A stretch of DNA of 64,000 bases from Halobacillus sp. A1 (GTDB taxonomy: Bacteria > Bacillota > Bacilli > Bacillales > Halobacillaceae): assembly GCF_024189295.1 (NCBI RefSeq), contig NZ_JAIZEN010000005.1:62001-126000 (forward strand). Reading direction: 5' to 3'. The notes below the pieces were generated by a model. That model had not been told where the DNA came from and did no database searches. It saw only the letters and a list, made by a program, of their open reading frames with translations. Both the position numbers and the translations under genes were made by a program. This document shows positions 21,980-33,787 of the stretch, piece after piece (positions within the stretch are counted from its first letter, which is position 1; each line of letters starts with the position of its first letter).

Positions 21980-22243
21980 TTGAGTTTAAAGTTAATCAAT
22001 ATAGGGTTCGGTAATGTGGTTTCCGCTAACCGGATCATATCCATCGTCTCTCCAGAATCTGCACCGATCAAACGTATTATTACCGTTGCGAGAGACAATA
22101 ATAAATTAGTAGATGCTACATACGGACGAAGAACTCGTGCCGTTATCATAACAGATAGTGACCACGTTGTACTATCTGCTGTTCAGCCGGAAACGGTAGG
22201 TCAGCGAGTGTTGAGCAATGATGAAATTTCAGATGATAACTAG
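21980..22243 (+). CDS. remA: RemA, biofilm-matrix and osmoregulation DNA-binding regulator
   Basis: RemA (YlzA) activates matrix operons and glycine-betaine uptake genes in B. subtilis. The 87-residue protein is almost family-invariant: [20 protein letters not shown], then [11 protein letters not shown] and LSAVQPETV. It starts with TTG at 21980 after AAGGAGG. Its osmotic-stress role would suit a halophilic host (inference). Confidence 0.96.
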   Translation: MSLKLINIGFGNVVSANRIISIVSPESAPIKRIITVARDNNKLVDATYGRRTRAVIITDSDHVVLSAVQPETVGQRVLSNDEISDDN

Positions 22244-23100
<857 letters not shown>

Positions 23101-23122
23101 ACAAGTATAATATACCATCATC

Positions 23123-23158
23123 AAAGCCGCGCTAACTTAGTCATAAGGCGCGGCTTTT
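23123..23158 (+). terminator. intrinsic terminator after rpoZ
   Basis: AAAGCCGCGC at 23123-23132 pairs with GCGCGGCTTTT at 23148-23158 and is followed by a short T-rich tail, ahead of coaBC. Confidence 0.78.
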
Positions 23159-23189
23159 CCTTATCATCGTCGGGAAAGGATAGGATTCT

Positions 23190-24395
23190 ATGCTTACAAA
23201 TAAAAAGATTGTACTAGGCGTATCCGGTGGGATAGCTGCGTACAAAGCGGCTGCCCTGACTAGTAAATTAGTTCAGGCTGGAGCAGTCGTCAAAGTGATC
23301 ATGACAGAAAATGCTCAAAACTTTGTGGCACCTACGACATTTCAAGCTTTATCACGTCAACCTGTTTATACCAATACATTTAAGGAGCAGGACCCTTCTC
23401 AAATCCAGCATATTGACGTAGCCGATTGGGCTGACATGTTTCTTATAGCCCCGGCAAGCGCCAATACAATCGGAAAATTAGCTAATGGAATTGCCGATGA
23501 TATGCTTTCAACAACCCTGTTAGCGACAGAAGCACCTGTTTATATTGCACCAGCTATGAATGTCCATATGTACAGCCACCCTTCCGTCATGAATAACCTT
23601 AAACAGCTCGACGAGTGGGGATTCAAATTCATCGAGCCCGGTGAAGGCTATTTGGCGTGTGGTTATGTAGGCAAAGGAAGACTAGAGAACCCAGAAACGA
23701 TCGTCGAGCTTTTACAGAAGGAATCAAATAGATCAGCTGTCTTAAAAGGAAAGAGAGTTTTGATCACTGCTGGACCGACCCATGAAAAGATCGATCCTGT
23801 TCGGTACTTCACGAATCCATCTTCAGGAAAAATGGGATTTGCGCTGGCACGTCAGGCTTCTCTCATGGGGGCAGATGTGACTTTAATTGCCGGACCTGTT
23901 CAATTGGACACACCTCAACATGTCAAAAGAATTGACGTCACTACAGCAGAAGACATGTACGAAGCTGTCCTGTCTAATTTTGAAAACAACGACATTATCA
24001 TAAAATCGGCGGCAGTGGCTGATTATCGACCAAAATATCAATTCGATCAAAAAATGAAAAAGTCTCCTGGGGATTATTCAGTTGAAATGGAACGGACGCG
24101 AGACATACTGCAGGAATTGGGAAATCGCAAAACTTCGCAGTATTTAATAGGCTTTGCCGCTGAAACAAATGACCTCGAACATTATGGAGAAGACAAATTG
24201 CGCAGAAAAAATTTAGATGCAATTGTCATGAACAATGTTGCAAAAGAAGGGACAGGATTTGCTCATGATACGAATTCATCCATTTATTTGACTAAAGAAG
24301 GAAAAAGGGTAGAGCTTCCTTTAATGACTAAAGATGAATTAGCTGAAAAAATTCTATTAGATGTGGCTGATAATGTAAGTGGTGGCGCGTTTTGA
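23190..24395 (+). CDS. coaBC: bifunctional CoaBC (phosphopantothenoylcysteine decarboxylase / synthetase)
   Basis: The enzyme makes 4'-phosphopantetheine for coenzyme A. Of 401 residues, about 1-185 form the FMN-dependent CoaC half with PAMNVHMYSHP, and about 190-401 the CoaB half with ITAGPTHEKIDPVRYFTN and GKMGFALA. GGAAAGGATAGG precedes the ATG. The 3' end overlaps priA by 4 bp. Confidence 0.96.
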   Translation: MLTNKKIVLGVSGGIAAYKAAALTSKLVQAGAVVKVIMTENAQNFVAPTTFQALSRQPVYTNTFKEQDPSQIQHIDVADWADMFLIAPASANTIGKLANGIADDMLSTTLLATEAPVYIAPAMNVHMYSHPSVMNNLKQLDEWGFKFIEPGEGYLACGYVGKGRLENPETIVELLQKESNRSAVLKGKRVLITAGPTHEKIDPVRYFTNPSSGKMGFALARQASLMGADVTLIAGPVQLDTPQHVKRIDVTTAEDMYEAVLSNFENNDIIIKSAAVADYRPKYQFDQKMKKSPGDYSVEMERTRDILQELGNRKTSQYLIGFAAETNDLEHYGEDKLRRKNLDAIVMNNVAKEGTGFAHDTNSSIYLTKEGKRVELPLMTKDELAEKILLDVADNVSGGAF

Positions 24396-26803
24396 ATATT
24401 GCAAAAGTAATAGTGGATGTACCTTCTCAAAACACAAATCGCCTTTTTGATTATGGCATCCCATCTAAATATTTACACGTTGTCCAGCCTGGTGTTAGAG
24501 TGATTGTTCCATTTGGGCCGAGAAAAATTTTAGGATATGTCATCTCCATGACCGATCATAGTGAATTTAATAAACTGCGAAATATAGAGGATGTTCTTGA
24601 CATTACGCCAGCTCTTACTCCTGAACTTTTACAAGTAGGAAAATGGTTATCCAATCAAACGCTCAGCTACTATGTTTCTTGTCTTCAAGTCATGCTGCCT
24701 CAAGTGTTAAAAGCTAAATACCGTAAAGAGCTGTGGAAACTGAATGAAGAAGATTTTCCTGAAGAGCTTGAACAGTTATTCGCTGGACGCGGTGTCATTG
24801 ATTATTCAGAATTTGAGAATTCCGGTATCACTTATCAGCAGTTGAGAAAATACGTGGATGAAGGCGTAGTCGATGTTCATTACGAAGTGAAGAGCAGAGA
24901 GACGAAAAAAACGACGACAATTGTTGAGCCTTTGTTAGACCCTTTGCAGCTTGAAGAGTCATTAGAGGATTTGCCTAAACAGGCGACTAAGCAGCGTGTC
25001 ATCGTCGGATATTTTGTAGAACATCAGGAGCCTTTACCTAAAAAAAATCTCCTCTCGTTAACGAACACGTCTGCAGCATCACTGAAACCGCTCGTGGAGC
25101 AAGGGATTTTGAAAGAGTACAAACAGGAGATTCTTCGCGATCCCTATGGACATCGTGAGTTTGAGAGGTCCGCTCCATTTCCGCTGACTGAAGAACAGCA
25201 GGAAGCAATACATCCGATCCTACATAGTCTTGCCGATCGAAAACACGATGTATTCCTTCTTCACGGAGTAACAGGCAGTGGAAAGACGGAAATTTATCTT
25301 CAGTCGATTCAGAAAGTACTGGATGAAGATAAAGAAGCTATTATGCTCGTTCCTGAAATTGCTTTAACTCCACAGATGGTCGAGCGGTTTAAAGGCCGCT
25401 TTGGCTCAAAGGTCGCTGTACTGCACAGCGGGTTGTCTGCTGGAGAAAAATATGATGAATGGCGTAAAATTCAAAGAGAAGAAGTTCATGTTGTCGTAGG
25501 CGCACGTTCAGCCATATTTGCCCCTTTCAAAAATCTTGGAATCATTATAATAGATGAAGAGCATGAATCCAGTTATAAGCAGGAAGACAGGACGAGGTAC
25601 CACGCTCGTGATGTAGCTATAGAAAGAGGGAAGATCCATTCTTGTCCTGTCGTACTCGGAAGTGCCACTCCTGCTTTAGAAACATACGCACGTGCAGTCA
25701 AAGGTAATTACCACATGCTCACTCTTTCAAAAAGAATGAATAATGCTTCGATGCCTAGTACAGAATTAATAGATATGAGAGATGAACTGCATCAAGGAAA
25801 CCGCTCGATGTTTTCCCGTGTCCTGCTTGATAAACTCAAAGATAGAATAGACCGTGGAGAACAAGCTGTTTTGTTTCTTAATCGAAGGGGCTATGCAACG
25901 TTTGTTATGTGTCGTGACTGTGGCCATGTAAAAGAGTGCCCTCACTGTGATATTGCTTTGACTTATCATAGAAGACAAGAGAGGTTGAAATGTCATTACT
26001 GCTCACATGAAGAGCCTATGCCAAATCAATGCCCAGAATGTGAAAGCAAGACAATCAGGTATTTTGGAACGGGTACTCAAAAGGTAGAGGAAGTACTGCA
26101 GGAGTTGATCCCTGAGGCCCGCGTGATCCGGATGGATGTGGATACAACCAGGAAAAAAGGGGCACATGAACGCCTTTTAAATGATTTTGGAGATAAAAAA
26201 GCGGACATCCTTTTAGGTACGCAGATGATTGCTAAGGGGCTCGATTTCGGTAACGTAACCCTTGTCGGTATCCTGGCAGCCGATGCATTGTTGAATCTTC
26301 CCGATTTCCGGGCTTCAGAAAAAACATTTCAGCTGATTACACAAGTAAGCGGCAGAGCAGGAAGACATAAATTAGCTGGAGAAGTAGTTGTTCAAACATA
26401 TACACCTGAACATTACAGTATCCAGTTAGCAAGCGAGTATGATTATGAGAGCTTCTTCCAAGAAGAAATGAAACTAAGAAAAGGATTCCATTATCCTCCT
26501 TACTACTTTTTGACTCTATTTACTGTGTCTCATCCTAATCAGCTTAAAGTTCAGGAAGTGACTCAGAAGATTGTCCAGTTTATGAGGAAGAAGTTATCCG
26601 AAGAGGCTGATGTGTTAGGGCCAACCCCTTCCGCACTGACCCGGATCAATAATAGATATCGCTATCAATGCATGGTAAAATATAAAGATGAGCCAGAACA
26701 GCGGAAATTAATTCAACGAATCCTTCATTATTATGAGGATGAAATGAAAGAAGAAAATGGATTACAAATAACGGTAGATTTTCAACCGTATCAGTTAATG
26801 TAA
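24392..26803 (+). CDS. priA: PriA, primosomal replication-restart helicase
   Basis: PriA recognises abandoned forks and reloads the replisome. The 803-residue protein has an N-terminal DNA-binding region, a helicase core with the P-loop GVTGSGKT near 292-299 and a DEEH box, and a cysteine-rich zinc insert ([15 protein letters not shown], then CHYCSH and CPECES, about 507-553). It starts with a TTG at 24392 that overlaps the coaBC stop as TTGA. The fmt gene follows directly; def, which lies between them in B. subtilis, is absent here. Confidence 0.95.
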   Translation: MNIAKVIVDVPSQNTNRLFDYGIPSKYLHVVQPGVRVIVPFGPRKILGYVISMTDHSEFNKLRNIEDVLDITPALTPELLQVGKWLSNQTLSYYVSCLQVMLPQVLKAKYRKELWKLNEEDFPEELEQLFAGRGVIDYSEFENSGITYQQLRKYVDEGVVDVHYEVKSRETKKTTTIVEPLLDPLQLEESLEDLPKQATKQRVIVGYFVEHQEPLPKKNLLSLTNTSAASLKPLVEQGILKEYKQEILRDPYGHREFERSAPFPLTEEQQEAIHPILHSLADRKHDVFLLHGVTGSGKTEIYLQSIQKVLDEDKEAIMLVPEIALTPQMVERFKGRFGSKVAVLHSGLSAGEKYDEWRKIQREEVHVVVGARSAIFAPFKNLGIIIIDEEHESSYKQEDRTRYHARDVAIERGKIHSCPVVLGSATPALETYARAVKGNYHMLTLSKRMNNASMPSTELIDMRDELHQGNRSMFSRVLLDKLKDRIDRGEQAVLFLNRRGYATFVMCRDCGHVKECPHCDIALTYHRRQERLKCHYCSHEEPMPNQCPECESKTIRYFGTGTQKVEEVLQELIPEARVIRMDVDTTRKKGAHERLLNDFGDKKADILLGTQMIAKGLDFGNVTLVGILAADALLNLPDFRASEKTFQLITQVSGRAGRHKLAGEVVVQTYTPEHYSIQLASEYDYESFFQEEMKLRKGFHYPPYYFLTLFTVSHPNQLKVQEVTQKIVQFMRKKLSEEADVLGPTPSALTRINNRYRYQCMVKYKDEPEQRKLIQRILHYYEDEMKEENGLQITVDFQPYQLM

Positions 26804-26819
26804 GGAAGGAGTTCATTCC

Positions 26820-27767
26820 ATGACAAGAATCGTATTTATGGGAACACCAGATTTTGCAGTTCCTGTACTCGAACAACTGGTTGGCCACAATTATGATGTG
26901 GTCCTAGCCGTTACGCAGCCTGACCGTCCTAAAGGTCGAAAGAAGGTATTGACTCCTCCTCCCGTAAAACAGGCAGCAGAGCGACTTAATATCCCTGTAT
27001 TCCAGCCTGAAAAAATTAAATCTGAATATCATAAAGTGCTAGAATATCAACCTGACTTGGTTGTCACTGCTGCCTTTGGACAAATACTGCCTGAAGGACT
27101 TTTATCTTCTCCCAGCTATGGCTGTATAAATGTGCATGCTTCTCTACTGCCGGAGCTTAGAGGGGGCGCTCCCATCCACTATTCCATTATCCAAGGAAAG
27201 AAAGAGACAGGTGTCACTATCATGTATATGGTGAAAAGACTGGATGCTGGAGATATCCTGAGTCAGGTTAAAGTATCAATAGACGATGACGACCATGTGG
27301 GAACACTTCACGATAAACTTTCAAAAGCAGGTTCGCAGTTGCTCCTCGAAACATTGCCGAGACTTTTATCTTCTGAAATTACACCAATCAAGCAAAATGA
27401 GGAGGAAGCTACGTTCGCCTCTAATATCAAACGTGAACAGGAACTTTTAGACTGGGATAAAGATCAACAGTCCATTTATGATCATGTCCGGGGTATGCAC
27501 CCCTGGCCGGTGGCTTTCACTTTTTGGAAAGGCAAGCCTCTAAAAGTTTGGTGGAGTGTAAAAGTGGAAGGGACTTACGATCAAAAGCCAGGGACTATTG
27601 TAGGGTTTCATGAAGATGGATTTTTAGTAGCGACTGGTGATAAAAAAGCTATAAAAATAACTGACCTGCAGCCCTCGGGCAAGAAGAGAATGGATGGACA
27701 GGCCTTCTTAAATGGTTCAGGCCAGTCAATGCAGCTTAATGAACGGCTTGGTGAACAAAATGGCTAA
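26820..27767 (+). CDS. fmt: methionyl-tRNA formyltransferase
   Basis: Fmt formylates initiator Met-tRNA using 10-formyl-THF. The 315-residue protein starts [17 protein letters not shown] and carries [17 protein letters not shown], the folate-binding loop with the catalytic region, then a C-terminal OB-like domain. AAGGAAGGAG lies before the ATG. It overlaps rsmB by 8 bp. Confidence 0.97.
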   Translation: MTRIVFMGTPDFAVPVLEQLVGHNYDVVLAVTQPDRPKGRKKVLTPPPVKQAAERLNIPVFQPEKIKSEYHKVLEYQPDLVVTAAFGQILPEGLLSSPSYGCINVHASLLPELRGGAPIHYSIIQGKKETGVTIMYMVKRLDAGDILSQVKVSIDDDDHVGTLHDKLSKAGSQLLLETLPRLLSSEITPIKQNEEEATFASNIKREQELLDWDKDQQSIYDHVRGMHPWPVAFTFWKGKPLKVWWSVKVEGTYDQKPGTIVGFHEDGFLVATGDKKAIKITDLQPSGKKRMDGQAFLNGSGQSMQLNERLGEQNG

Positions 27768-29118
27768 ATATGAGTTAAGAGAAGCAGCGCTAGAGTTATT
27801 GACCCGAATAGGAGAGCAAGGCGGCTACAGCCACGTGCTTTTAGACCAGGAGATGAAAAAACGCAGCCTATCATCAAAAGATGGCGGTTTATTGACTGAA
27901 ATTGTTTATGGGACTCTGCAAAACAAACTGAAGATTGATTATCAAATCGCACCGAATATTTCTAAACAGAAAAAACTCAAGCCCTGGGTGAAATGGCTGT
28001 TGTATATGTCTGTGTATCAAATGTTATATTTGGAACGAGTGCCGGATCATGCGGTCATACATGAAGCAGCAGAAATTGCCAAAAATAGAGGTCACAAGGG
28101 CATTTCTGGTCTCGTCAATGGAGTTTTAAGAAATATTCAAAGAAATGGTGTTCAGGATCCTTCAAAAATTGAGGATCCAGCTGTAAAATTGTCGGTTGAG
28201 ACCAGTCATCCCGAATGGCTGATCCACCGCTGGATCGATCAATACGGTTTTGAAGTGACCAGAGGGATTTGTTTTCAAAACCTTAAACACCTGCCTATGG
28301 CTGTCAGGGTACAGCCGCTTCGAATTTCCAGAGGTGAAGCGGCTGCGGAACTTGCTGAACGAGGGATTCAAACAGAGAATAGCGAATTCTCCTCTCAAGG
28401 CCTTATAATAACCGAAGGCAATATTTTAAACGACCCTCTTTTTAAGAGAGGTCAGCTGACTGTGCAGGACCAAAGTTCTATGCTAGTAGCAGAAATGATG
28501 AGTCTCGAACCTGGGCAGGATGTACTGGATGCTTGCAGCGCTCCAGGAGGGAAAACCACTCATATCGCAGAAAAACTGAAGGATCAAGGCACCGTTTACG
28601 CTTATGATTTACATAAGAAGAAAGCGAACTTGGTCAATGAAAAAGCGAAATTGCTGCACCTTCAATCTATTGAAACTAAACAAGCTGATTCCAGACATCT
28701 ATGTGACCTCCATGAAAAGGAATCGTTCGACCGCATTCTTCTCGATGCGCCTTGTTCAGGCTTAGGCGTTTTAAGAGGAAAACCGGATATTAAATACCAC
28801 AAAAAAGAAGAAGATATCTATGCGTTACGAGGCATCCAAGATGATCTGCTGGAAAGTTTGGCTCCTTTATTGAAAGTGAATGGGAAGCTCGTATACAGCA
28901 CTTGTACCATAGACAAACATGAGAATATGCAAGCAGTACAGCATTTCTTAGAGAATCATTCGGAATTTGAAATTGATGAAGAGTTTCACAACGAACTTCC
29001 AGCGCACCTTCAGAATTCACAGGGTTGGAGTGAGTATGGACTGCAAATATTCCCGCAAGATTGGGATACGGACGGTTTTTTCTTAACTAGAATGGTGAAA
29101 AGTAAGCCATCGTTTTAG
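27760..29118 (+). CDS. rsmB: RsmB, 16S rRNA m5C967 methyltransferase
   Basis: The 452-residue protein has an N-terminal NusB-like RNA-binding domain (about 1-140) and an SAM-dependent methyltransferase domain. [16 protein letters not shown] is the SAM loop; [17 protein letters not shown] and YSTCTI carry the two catalytic cysteines of m5C enzymes. The ATG at 27760 gives the usual N-terminus; an upstream in-frame ATG at 27712 lies inside fmt. The rlmN gene that follows in B. subtilis is missing. Confidence 0.95.
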   Translation: MAKYELREAALELLTRIGEQGGYSHVLLDQEMKKRSLSSKDGGLLTEIVYGTLQNKLKIDYQIAPNISKQKKLKPWVKWLLYMSVYQMLYLERVPDHAVIHEAAEIAKNRGHKGISGLVNGVLRNIQRNGVQDPSKIEDPAVKLSVETSHPEWLIHRWIDQYGFEVTRGICFQNLKHLPMAVRVQPLRISRGEAAAELAERGIQTENSEFSSQGLIITEGNILNDPLFKRGQLTVQDQSSMLVAEMMSLEPGQDVLDACSAPGGKTTHIAEKLKDQGTVYAYDLHKKKANLVNEKAKLLHLQSIETKQADSRHLCDLHEKESFDRILLDAPCSGLGVLRGKPDIKYHKKEEDIYALRGIQDDLLESLAPLLKVNGKLVYSTCTIDKHENMQAVQHFLENHSEFEIDEEFHNELPAHLQNSQGWSEYGLQIFPQDWDTDGFFLTRMVKSKPSF

Positions 29119-29179
29119 AGAAAATGATGTACAGAAAACTATCATCTAGGCAGTGTAATGAAGAGACGGGGTGATGACC

Positions 29180-29941
29180 ATGAAAGGCAGCTTTTTAACA
29201 GATCAAGGGAAAGTACGACAGCATAATGAAGATGCAGGCGGCGTCTATTTGAATGAGCAGAACCAATTGCTCGCTGTTGTTGCTGATGGGATGGGAGGAC
29301 ACCAGGCAGGTGATATAGCTAGTCAATTAGCTGTATCAACCTTACATAATCAATGGGAGGAAACGTCAGCAATACAAGGTCCTAAAGCAGCGGAGAATTG
29401 GCTGAGAGAAGCAATCCTCGAAGTTAATCAAGTCATACTGCAGCATTCCAGGGATCATGAGGAATGTCGGGGGATGGGGACGACAGTGGTGGTCGCTGTA
29501 TGTGACCATCAATTTGCAACGGTCGGGCATATCGGCGACAGCCGCGTGTATATTGCTAATCATTATGGATTCAAACGTGTAACGGAAGATCATTCATTGG
29601 TCAATGAGCTAGTAAGATCTGGTCAAATCTCTGAAGAACAGGCGGAATCACATCCGAGGAAAAATGTTTTATTAAAAGCTCTTGGAACAGATGAGAATAT
29701 ATCTCCTGACATCGTAACCTTTGAATTCGAGGAAGACGACCGGTTGCTGCTATGCTCAGATGGATTAACGAACAAAGTTAGTGAAGACGAACTTTCCAGA
29801 ATCAAAGAGTACAATGGAGAGTGGCAGCAACTTTGTCAATCATTGGTCGATCTCGCCAACGAACGCGGTGGGGAAGACAACATAACTTTGGCTATTGTTC
29901 ATCATCACGAAGCCCCAATTGTGAAAGAGGGTGCTGATTAA
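29180..29941 (+). CDS. prpC: PrpC, PP2C-type Ser/Thr phosphatase
   Basis: PrpC reverses phosphorylation by PrkC. The 253-residue PPM-family protein has RQHNEDAGG, ADGMGGHQAGD, GMGTTVVVA, GDSRVY, LLCSDGLT and GGEDNITLAI, which supply the metal-binding aspartates. GTG (29171) and ATG (29174) codons lie just upstream in frame; 29180 after GGGGTGAT is the likely start. It overlaps prkC by one base. Confidence 0.94.
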   Translation: MKGSFLTDQGKVRQHNEDAGGVYLNEQNQLLAVVADGMGGHQAGDIASQLAVSTLHNQWEETSAIQGPKAAENWLREAILEVNQVILQHSRDHEECRGMGTTVVVAVCDHQFATVGHIGDSRVYIANHYGFKRVTEDHSLVNELVRSGQISEEQAESHPRKNVLLKALGTDENISPDIVTFEFEEDDRLLLCSDGLTNKVSEDELSRIKEYNGEWQQLCQSLVDLANERGGEDNITLAIVHHHEAPIVKEGAD

Positions 29942-31971
29942 TGTTGAATAATCGTCTCCTCAACGATCGCTATCAAATAAAAGACACGATCGGCGGAGGA
30001 GGGATGGCCAACGTTTACCTTGCCCATGATAATATTCTTGATCGTGAAGTGGCTATCAAAGTGTTACGACTTGAATACGGGAATGATGAAGAGTTCATAG
30101 CAAGGTTCCATCGAGAAGCACACTCAGCCACAAGTTTATCCCATCCGAACATTGTAAATATCTATGATGTTGGAGAAGAAGACGAAATTTATTATATGGT
30201 GATGGAGTACGTCGATGGTATGACCTTAAAACAATACATCCAGCAGAAAAGTCCAGTTGATGTCGCGGATGCTATTGATATCATGAGGCAAGTAACCTCT
30301 GCAATATCATTGGCCCACCACAATGAAATCGTTCACAGGGATATCAAACCTCAAAACATATTGATCGACCATTACGGCCATGTAAAAGTAACAGACTTCG
30401 GCATAGCCATGGCATTAAGTGCAACAGCACTCACCCAAACCAACTCAGTGCTTGGCTCAGTCCATTATTTATCACCTGAACAGGCTCGTGGGGGCATGGC
30501 TACAAAAAAGTCTGACATTTACTCGATGGGGATCGTGTTTTTTGAATTACTGACGGGCCGGCTGCCGTTCTCAGGTGAATCGCCGGTTTCTATAGCGTTG
30601 AAACATTTACAGCACGATACGCCTTCATTAAAAAGATGGATACCGGACCTCCCCCAAAGTGTTGAAAATATCGTACTTAAGTCGACAGCCAAAGATCCTT
30701 TCCATAGATATGAATCTGTCATTGAAATGGAACATGATTTAGAAACGTCGTTAGAACCGTATCGTTTGAATGAGCCTGTTTTTGCTATTCCTGATGAAGA
30801 AGACGAAAAGACAAAGGCGATTCCAGTCATTACCGAAGAAGATTTCGACGGTCAGGACGAAGATGCCACCATTGTCCATGATACCAACCATCATCACGAC
30901 AGCAAGGCTTTAGAAGAAACTAAAAAAGGCGTCCCCACTAAAAAAGAGAATAAAAAGGCTAAAAAACAAGCAAAGAAAAAAAGTAAAGGTAAATCAAATA
31001 AGAAGAATAAATGGCTTATTTGGCTTACGATCATCTTTTTGCTTCTTGCTTCTGCAGGGGTGGCTGCAGTCTTCGTCGTTCCTATTATGCTGCAGCCTGA
31101 TGATGTGGAAATGATTGATGTTGAAGGTATGGAATACGGAGAAGCTTATACTGAATTGTCCGATTTGAATCTTAATGTAAGCCGTGAACAAATATTTTCG
31201 GACACGGTTGAGGAAGGTTTAGTTGTACGCTCAGATCCTGAAGCAGGTGACACCATAAAGGAAGAATCGGAAGTCACTGTATACACTTCACAAGGAAAAG
31301 AGAGAGTAGAATTCGAGGAATACATTGGTCAGAATTATGATAGTGTCAAAGAGGAATTAGACAATGAAGGTTATTCTACCGTCCTGGCGATTGAACAAAC
31401 CTCCGAGAGACCTAGAGGAGAAATCATTGAGCAAATACAGCCGCAGCCAGGAGATCAAGTAATTGTCGACGAGACTCGCGTCATTTTTCAAGTAAGTACA
31501 GGACCTCCTACAATAACGCTGAGACCTTTAGAAGGACAAACGGTGGAAGAGGCTGAAAATTACTTGGGCGATAATGACTTGGAATCTTCTATTTCGGAAG
31601 AACATTCAAACGAAGTACCAGAAGGACAAGTCATCAGTCAGGATCCGGACTCCCTTAGTGAGGTTGAAGAAGGTTCTACAGTTAACCTCGTTGTATCTCT
31701 TGGTCCTGAAGAATTACAGCCTCGTGAGGAAACCGTTCAAGTTGAGGTCCCTTTCAATGAAGAATTGGGTCAAGAAGAACAGCGGGTTATCGTTTATGTG
31801 GATGATCTAAATAATAGAATTTCAGATGTGTTTTTAGAAGAAACCATCACTGAAGACACAGTTATTGATATAGACTTGACGGTTCCTCCTGAAAACGATG
31901 CCACCTATAAAGTTTTACTTGAAGATGAAGTAATTGAAGAAGAGAATGTTCCCTATGAAGCAGGTGATTAA
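29941..31971 (+). CDS. prkC: PrkC, PASTA-domain Ser/Thr protein kinase
   Basis: PrkC senses muropeptides and controls germination and growth-phase signalling. The 676-residue protein has a Hanks-type kinase domain (about 10-270: VAIKVLR, HRDIKPQNILI, DFGIA, SPEQARGG), a charged juxtamembrane region rich in Lys, one membrane helix at about 358-380, and three extracellular PASTA repeats (about 390-590) before a C-terminal beta-rich domain. The outer part is strikingly acidic. The start overlaps the prpC stop (TAATG). Confidence 0.96.
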   Translation: MLNNRLLNDRYQIKDTIGGGGMANVYLAHDNILDREVAIKVLRLEYGNDEEFIARFHREAHSATSLSHPNIVNIYDVGEEDEIYYMVMEYVDGMTLKQYIQQKSPVDVADAIDIMRQVTSAISLAHHNEIVHRDIKPQNILIDHYGHVKVTDFGIAMALSATALTQTNSVLGSVHYLSPEQARGGMATKKSDIYSMGIVFFELLTGRLPFSGESPVSIALKHLQHDTPSLKRWIPDLPQSVENIVLKSTAKDPFHRYESVIEMEHDLETSLEPYRLNEPVFAIPDEEDEKTKAIPVITEEDFDGQDEDATIVHDTNHHHDSKALEETKKGVPTKKENKKAKKQAKKKSKGKSNKKNKWLIWLTIIFLLLASAGVAAVFVVPIMLQPDDVEMIDVEGMEYGEAYTELSDLNLNVSREQIFSDTVEEGLVVRSDPEAGDTIKEESEVTVYTSQGKERVEFEEYIGQNYDSVKEELDNEGYSTVLAIEQTSERPRGEIIEQIQPQPGDQVIVDETRVIFQVSTGPPTITLRPLEGQTVEEAENYLGDNDLESSISEEHSNEVPEGQVISQDPDSLSEVEEGSTVNLVVSLGPEELQPREETVQVEVPFNEELGQEEQRVIVYVDDLNNRISDVFLEETITEDTVIDIDLTVPPENDATYKVLLEDEVIEEENVPYEAGD

Positions 31972-32853
31972 ATGCCAACAGGAAAAATAATTAAATCATT
32001 AAGCGGATTTTATTACGTTCTTCACGAAGGAACGGTTTACCAGTGTCGTGGCCGAGGCAACTTTCGTAAAAGAAAAATAACCCCCCTTGTTGGTGATGTT
32101 GTAGAGTTTCAAGCCGAAACCATCAAAGAGGGATATATTTTATCTATTGAGGAGCGCACGAATGAATTTGTTCGTCCACCGATTGCTAACGTGGATCAGG
32201 CCTTAATTGTAACGTCTGGAGCTCATCCCGACTTCAATCCGCTCCTTCTCGATCGATTTTTAGTTTTAGTCGAAGCTAAACGTCTGCAGCCGATCATAGT
32301 AATCTCTAAAATGGATCAGATAGATGAACAGACGGTTATTCGCATGAATGAATACAAGGATATTTATGAAAAAATCGGGTATACCGTACTTTTGACTTCG
32401 GTTTTTGATAAACACGCATTGGATCGTATCCAGTCCCACCTGGCTGACCGAACAACTGTCATCGCCGGGCAGTCGGGTGTAGGCAAGTCTTCGATTTTGA
32501 ATTCCATCAATCCTATGCTGAATTTGGATACCGATGAAATTTCGGAAAGCCTTGGTCGAGGTAAACATACAACAAGACATGTCGAGCTTTATGAAATTGC
32601 CGGCGGGCTGGTCGCGGACACTCCGGGCTTCAGTTCGCTGGAGTTCAATGATCTGGAGCTGGATCAATTAAGCGAATGCTTTCCTGAATTTGTAGAAGTT
32701 CAGGACTATTGTAAATTCAGAGGTTGTCAGCATGATAAGGAACCTAAATGCGCGGTGAAAACAGAAGTTGAGAAAGGTACAATATCCAACCAACGATACC
32801 AACATTATTTACATTTTGTTGAAGAAATCAAGAATCGAAAGCCGAGGTATTAA
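31972..32853 (+). CDS. rsgA: RsgA (CpgA), small-subunit maturation GTPase
   Basis: RsgA is a circularly permuted GTPase that acts late in 30S assembly. The 293-residue protein has an N-terminal OB fold, the permuted G motifs with ISKMDQID before the P-loop GQSGVGKS (about 166-173), DTPGFSS, and a zinc module with CKFRGCQHDKEPKC. The ATG follows the prkC stop directly, with AGGTGA inside the prkC end. Confidence 0.96.
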   Translation: MPTGKIIKSLSGFYYVLHEGTVYQCRGRGNFRKRKITPLVGDVVEFQAETIKEGYILSIEERTNEFVRPPIANVDQALIVTSGAHPDFNPLLLDRFLVLVEAKRLQPIIVISKMDQIDEQTVIRMNEYKDIYEKIGYTVLLTSVFDKHALDRIQSHLADRTTVIAGQSGVGKSSILNSINPMLNLDTDEISESLGRGKHTTRHVELYEIAGGLVADTPGFSSLEFNDLELDQLSECFPEFVEVQDYCKFRGCQHDKEPKCAVKTEVEKGTISNQRYQHYLHFVEEIKNRKPRY

Positions 32854-32856
32854 ATT

Positions 32857-33507
32857 ATGACAAAAATTGCACCATCCATACTCGCTTCAGACTTTTCCAA
32901 ATTGGCTGAAGAAATAAAAGAAGTGGAAGACGGAGGGGCTGATTACATTCATGTAGATGTGATGGACGGCCATTTTGTCCCTAATATTACAATCGGATCT
33001 TTGATCGTCGAAAGCATCCGGCCGAAGACCGAATTACCATTAGATGTACATTTGATGATAGAACACCCCGATCAGTATATCGAACAATTTGCTAAAGCTG
33101 GATCTGATATCATAACAGTGCATCAGGAAGCATGTCCTCATTTGCATCGGACGATCCAGCTCATCAAAAGTTTCGGTGTTAAAGCTGGAGTCGTTCTTAA
33201 CCCCGCTACACCGATTGAATCGATCGCACCCATTTTAGGTGATGTAGATCTCGTGCTGCTCATGACGGTGAATCCTGGTTTTGGAGGACAGTCCTTCATT
33301 GACTCTGTGCTTCCAAAAATAGAAAAGGCAGCGCAACTAAGACGAGAAAACAAGTACAACTTTGAAATTGAAGTGGATGGCGGAGTGAACAAAGAGACGG
33401 CAAGACTTTGTACACAAGCTGGTGCAGATGTTTTAGTTGCAGGCAGTGCTATCTTTAATGAAACCAATCGTAAGACAGCAATAGATCATATCAAAGACTC
33501 GATTTAG
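32857..33507 (+). CDS. rpe: ribulose-phosphate 3-epimerase
   Basis: Rpe interconverts ribulose 5-phosphate and xylulose 5-phosphate. The 216-residue TIM barrel has PSILASDFSKL, HVDVMDGHFVPN, VDVHLMIEHP-like HLMIEHPDQY and VNPGFGGQSF with the metal and catalytic residues. It begins 4 nt after rsgA and ends at a strong terminator. Confidence 0.97.
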   Translation: MTKIAPSILASDFSKLAEEIKEVEDGGADYIHVDVMDGHFVPNITIGSLIVESIRPKTELPLDVHLMIEHPDQYIEQFAKAGSDIITVHQEACPHLHRTIQLIKSFGVKAGVVLNPATPIESIAPILGDVDLVLLMTVNPGFGGQSFIDSVLPKIEKAAQLRRENKYNFEIEVDGGVNKETARLCTQAGADVLVAGSAIFNETNRKTAIDHIKDSI

Positions 33508-33509
33508 TT

Positions 33510-33553
33510 AAAAAAGGGCTCAAATAGTAAACCTATTTGTCAGCCCTTTTTTT
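33510..33553 (+). terminator. intrinsic terminator after rpe
   Basis: AAAAAGGGCT and AGCCCTTTTTTT form the outer stem with CAAATAG/CTATTTG inside it, followed by a T-run. It ends the prpC-prkC-rsgA-rpe transcript. Confidence 0.88.
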
Positions 33554-33640
33554 ATAAGGTGAACGATGTAATTGCCTTTTACTAATAGAGTGATTCTCTG
33601 CTATATGTTCGACTTGATCCGTTTGGGAGAAGGGGCATTT

Positions 33641-33685
33641 GGGGAAGCCCAGCGTACCGCGGGAGTGGGCTGAGCCTGCTTCCCC
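33641..33685. repeat. hairpin in the rpe-thiN gap, probable degenerate palindromic repeat
   Basis: GGGGAAGCCCAGC pairs imperfectly with GGGCTGAGCCTGCTTCCCC. The following CCCCGAGGAAAACGAGCTG resembles the end of the cores at 4817-4937 and 5311-5482, but the match is loose. The rest of the 280-nt gap holds the rpe terminator and no other feature I can support. Confidence 0.45.
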
Positions 33686-33787
33686 GAGGAAAACGAGCTG
33701 TTTTCAATTTTATAAAAATTAAAACTGAATAGACGTAGCGGAGTCATAATTGATATTACTTTTTATTTGTTTAGGGGGTGGGATTGG

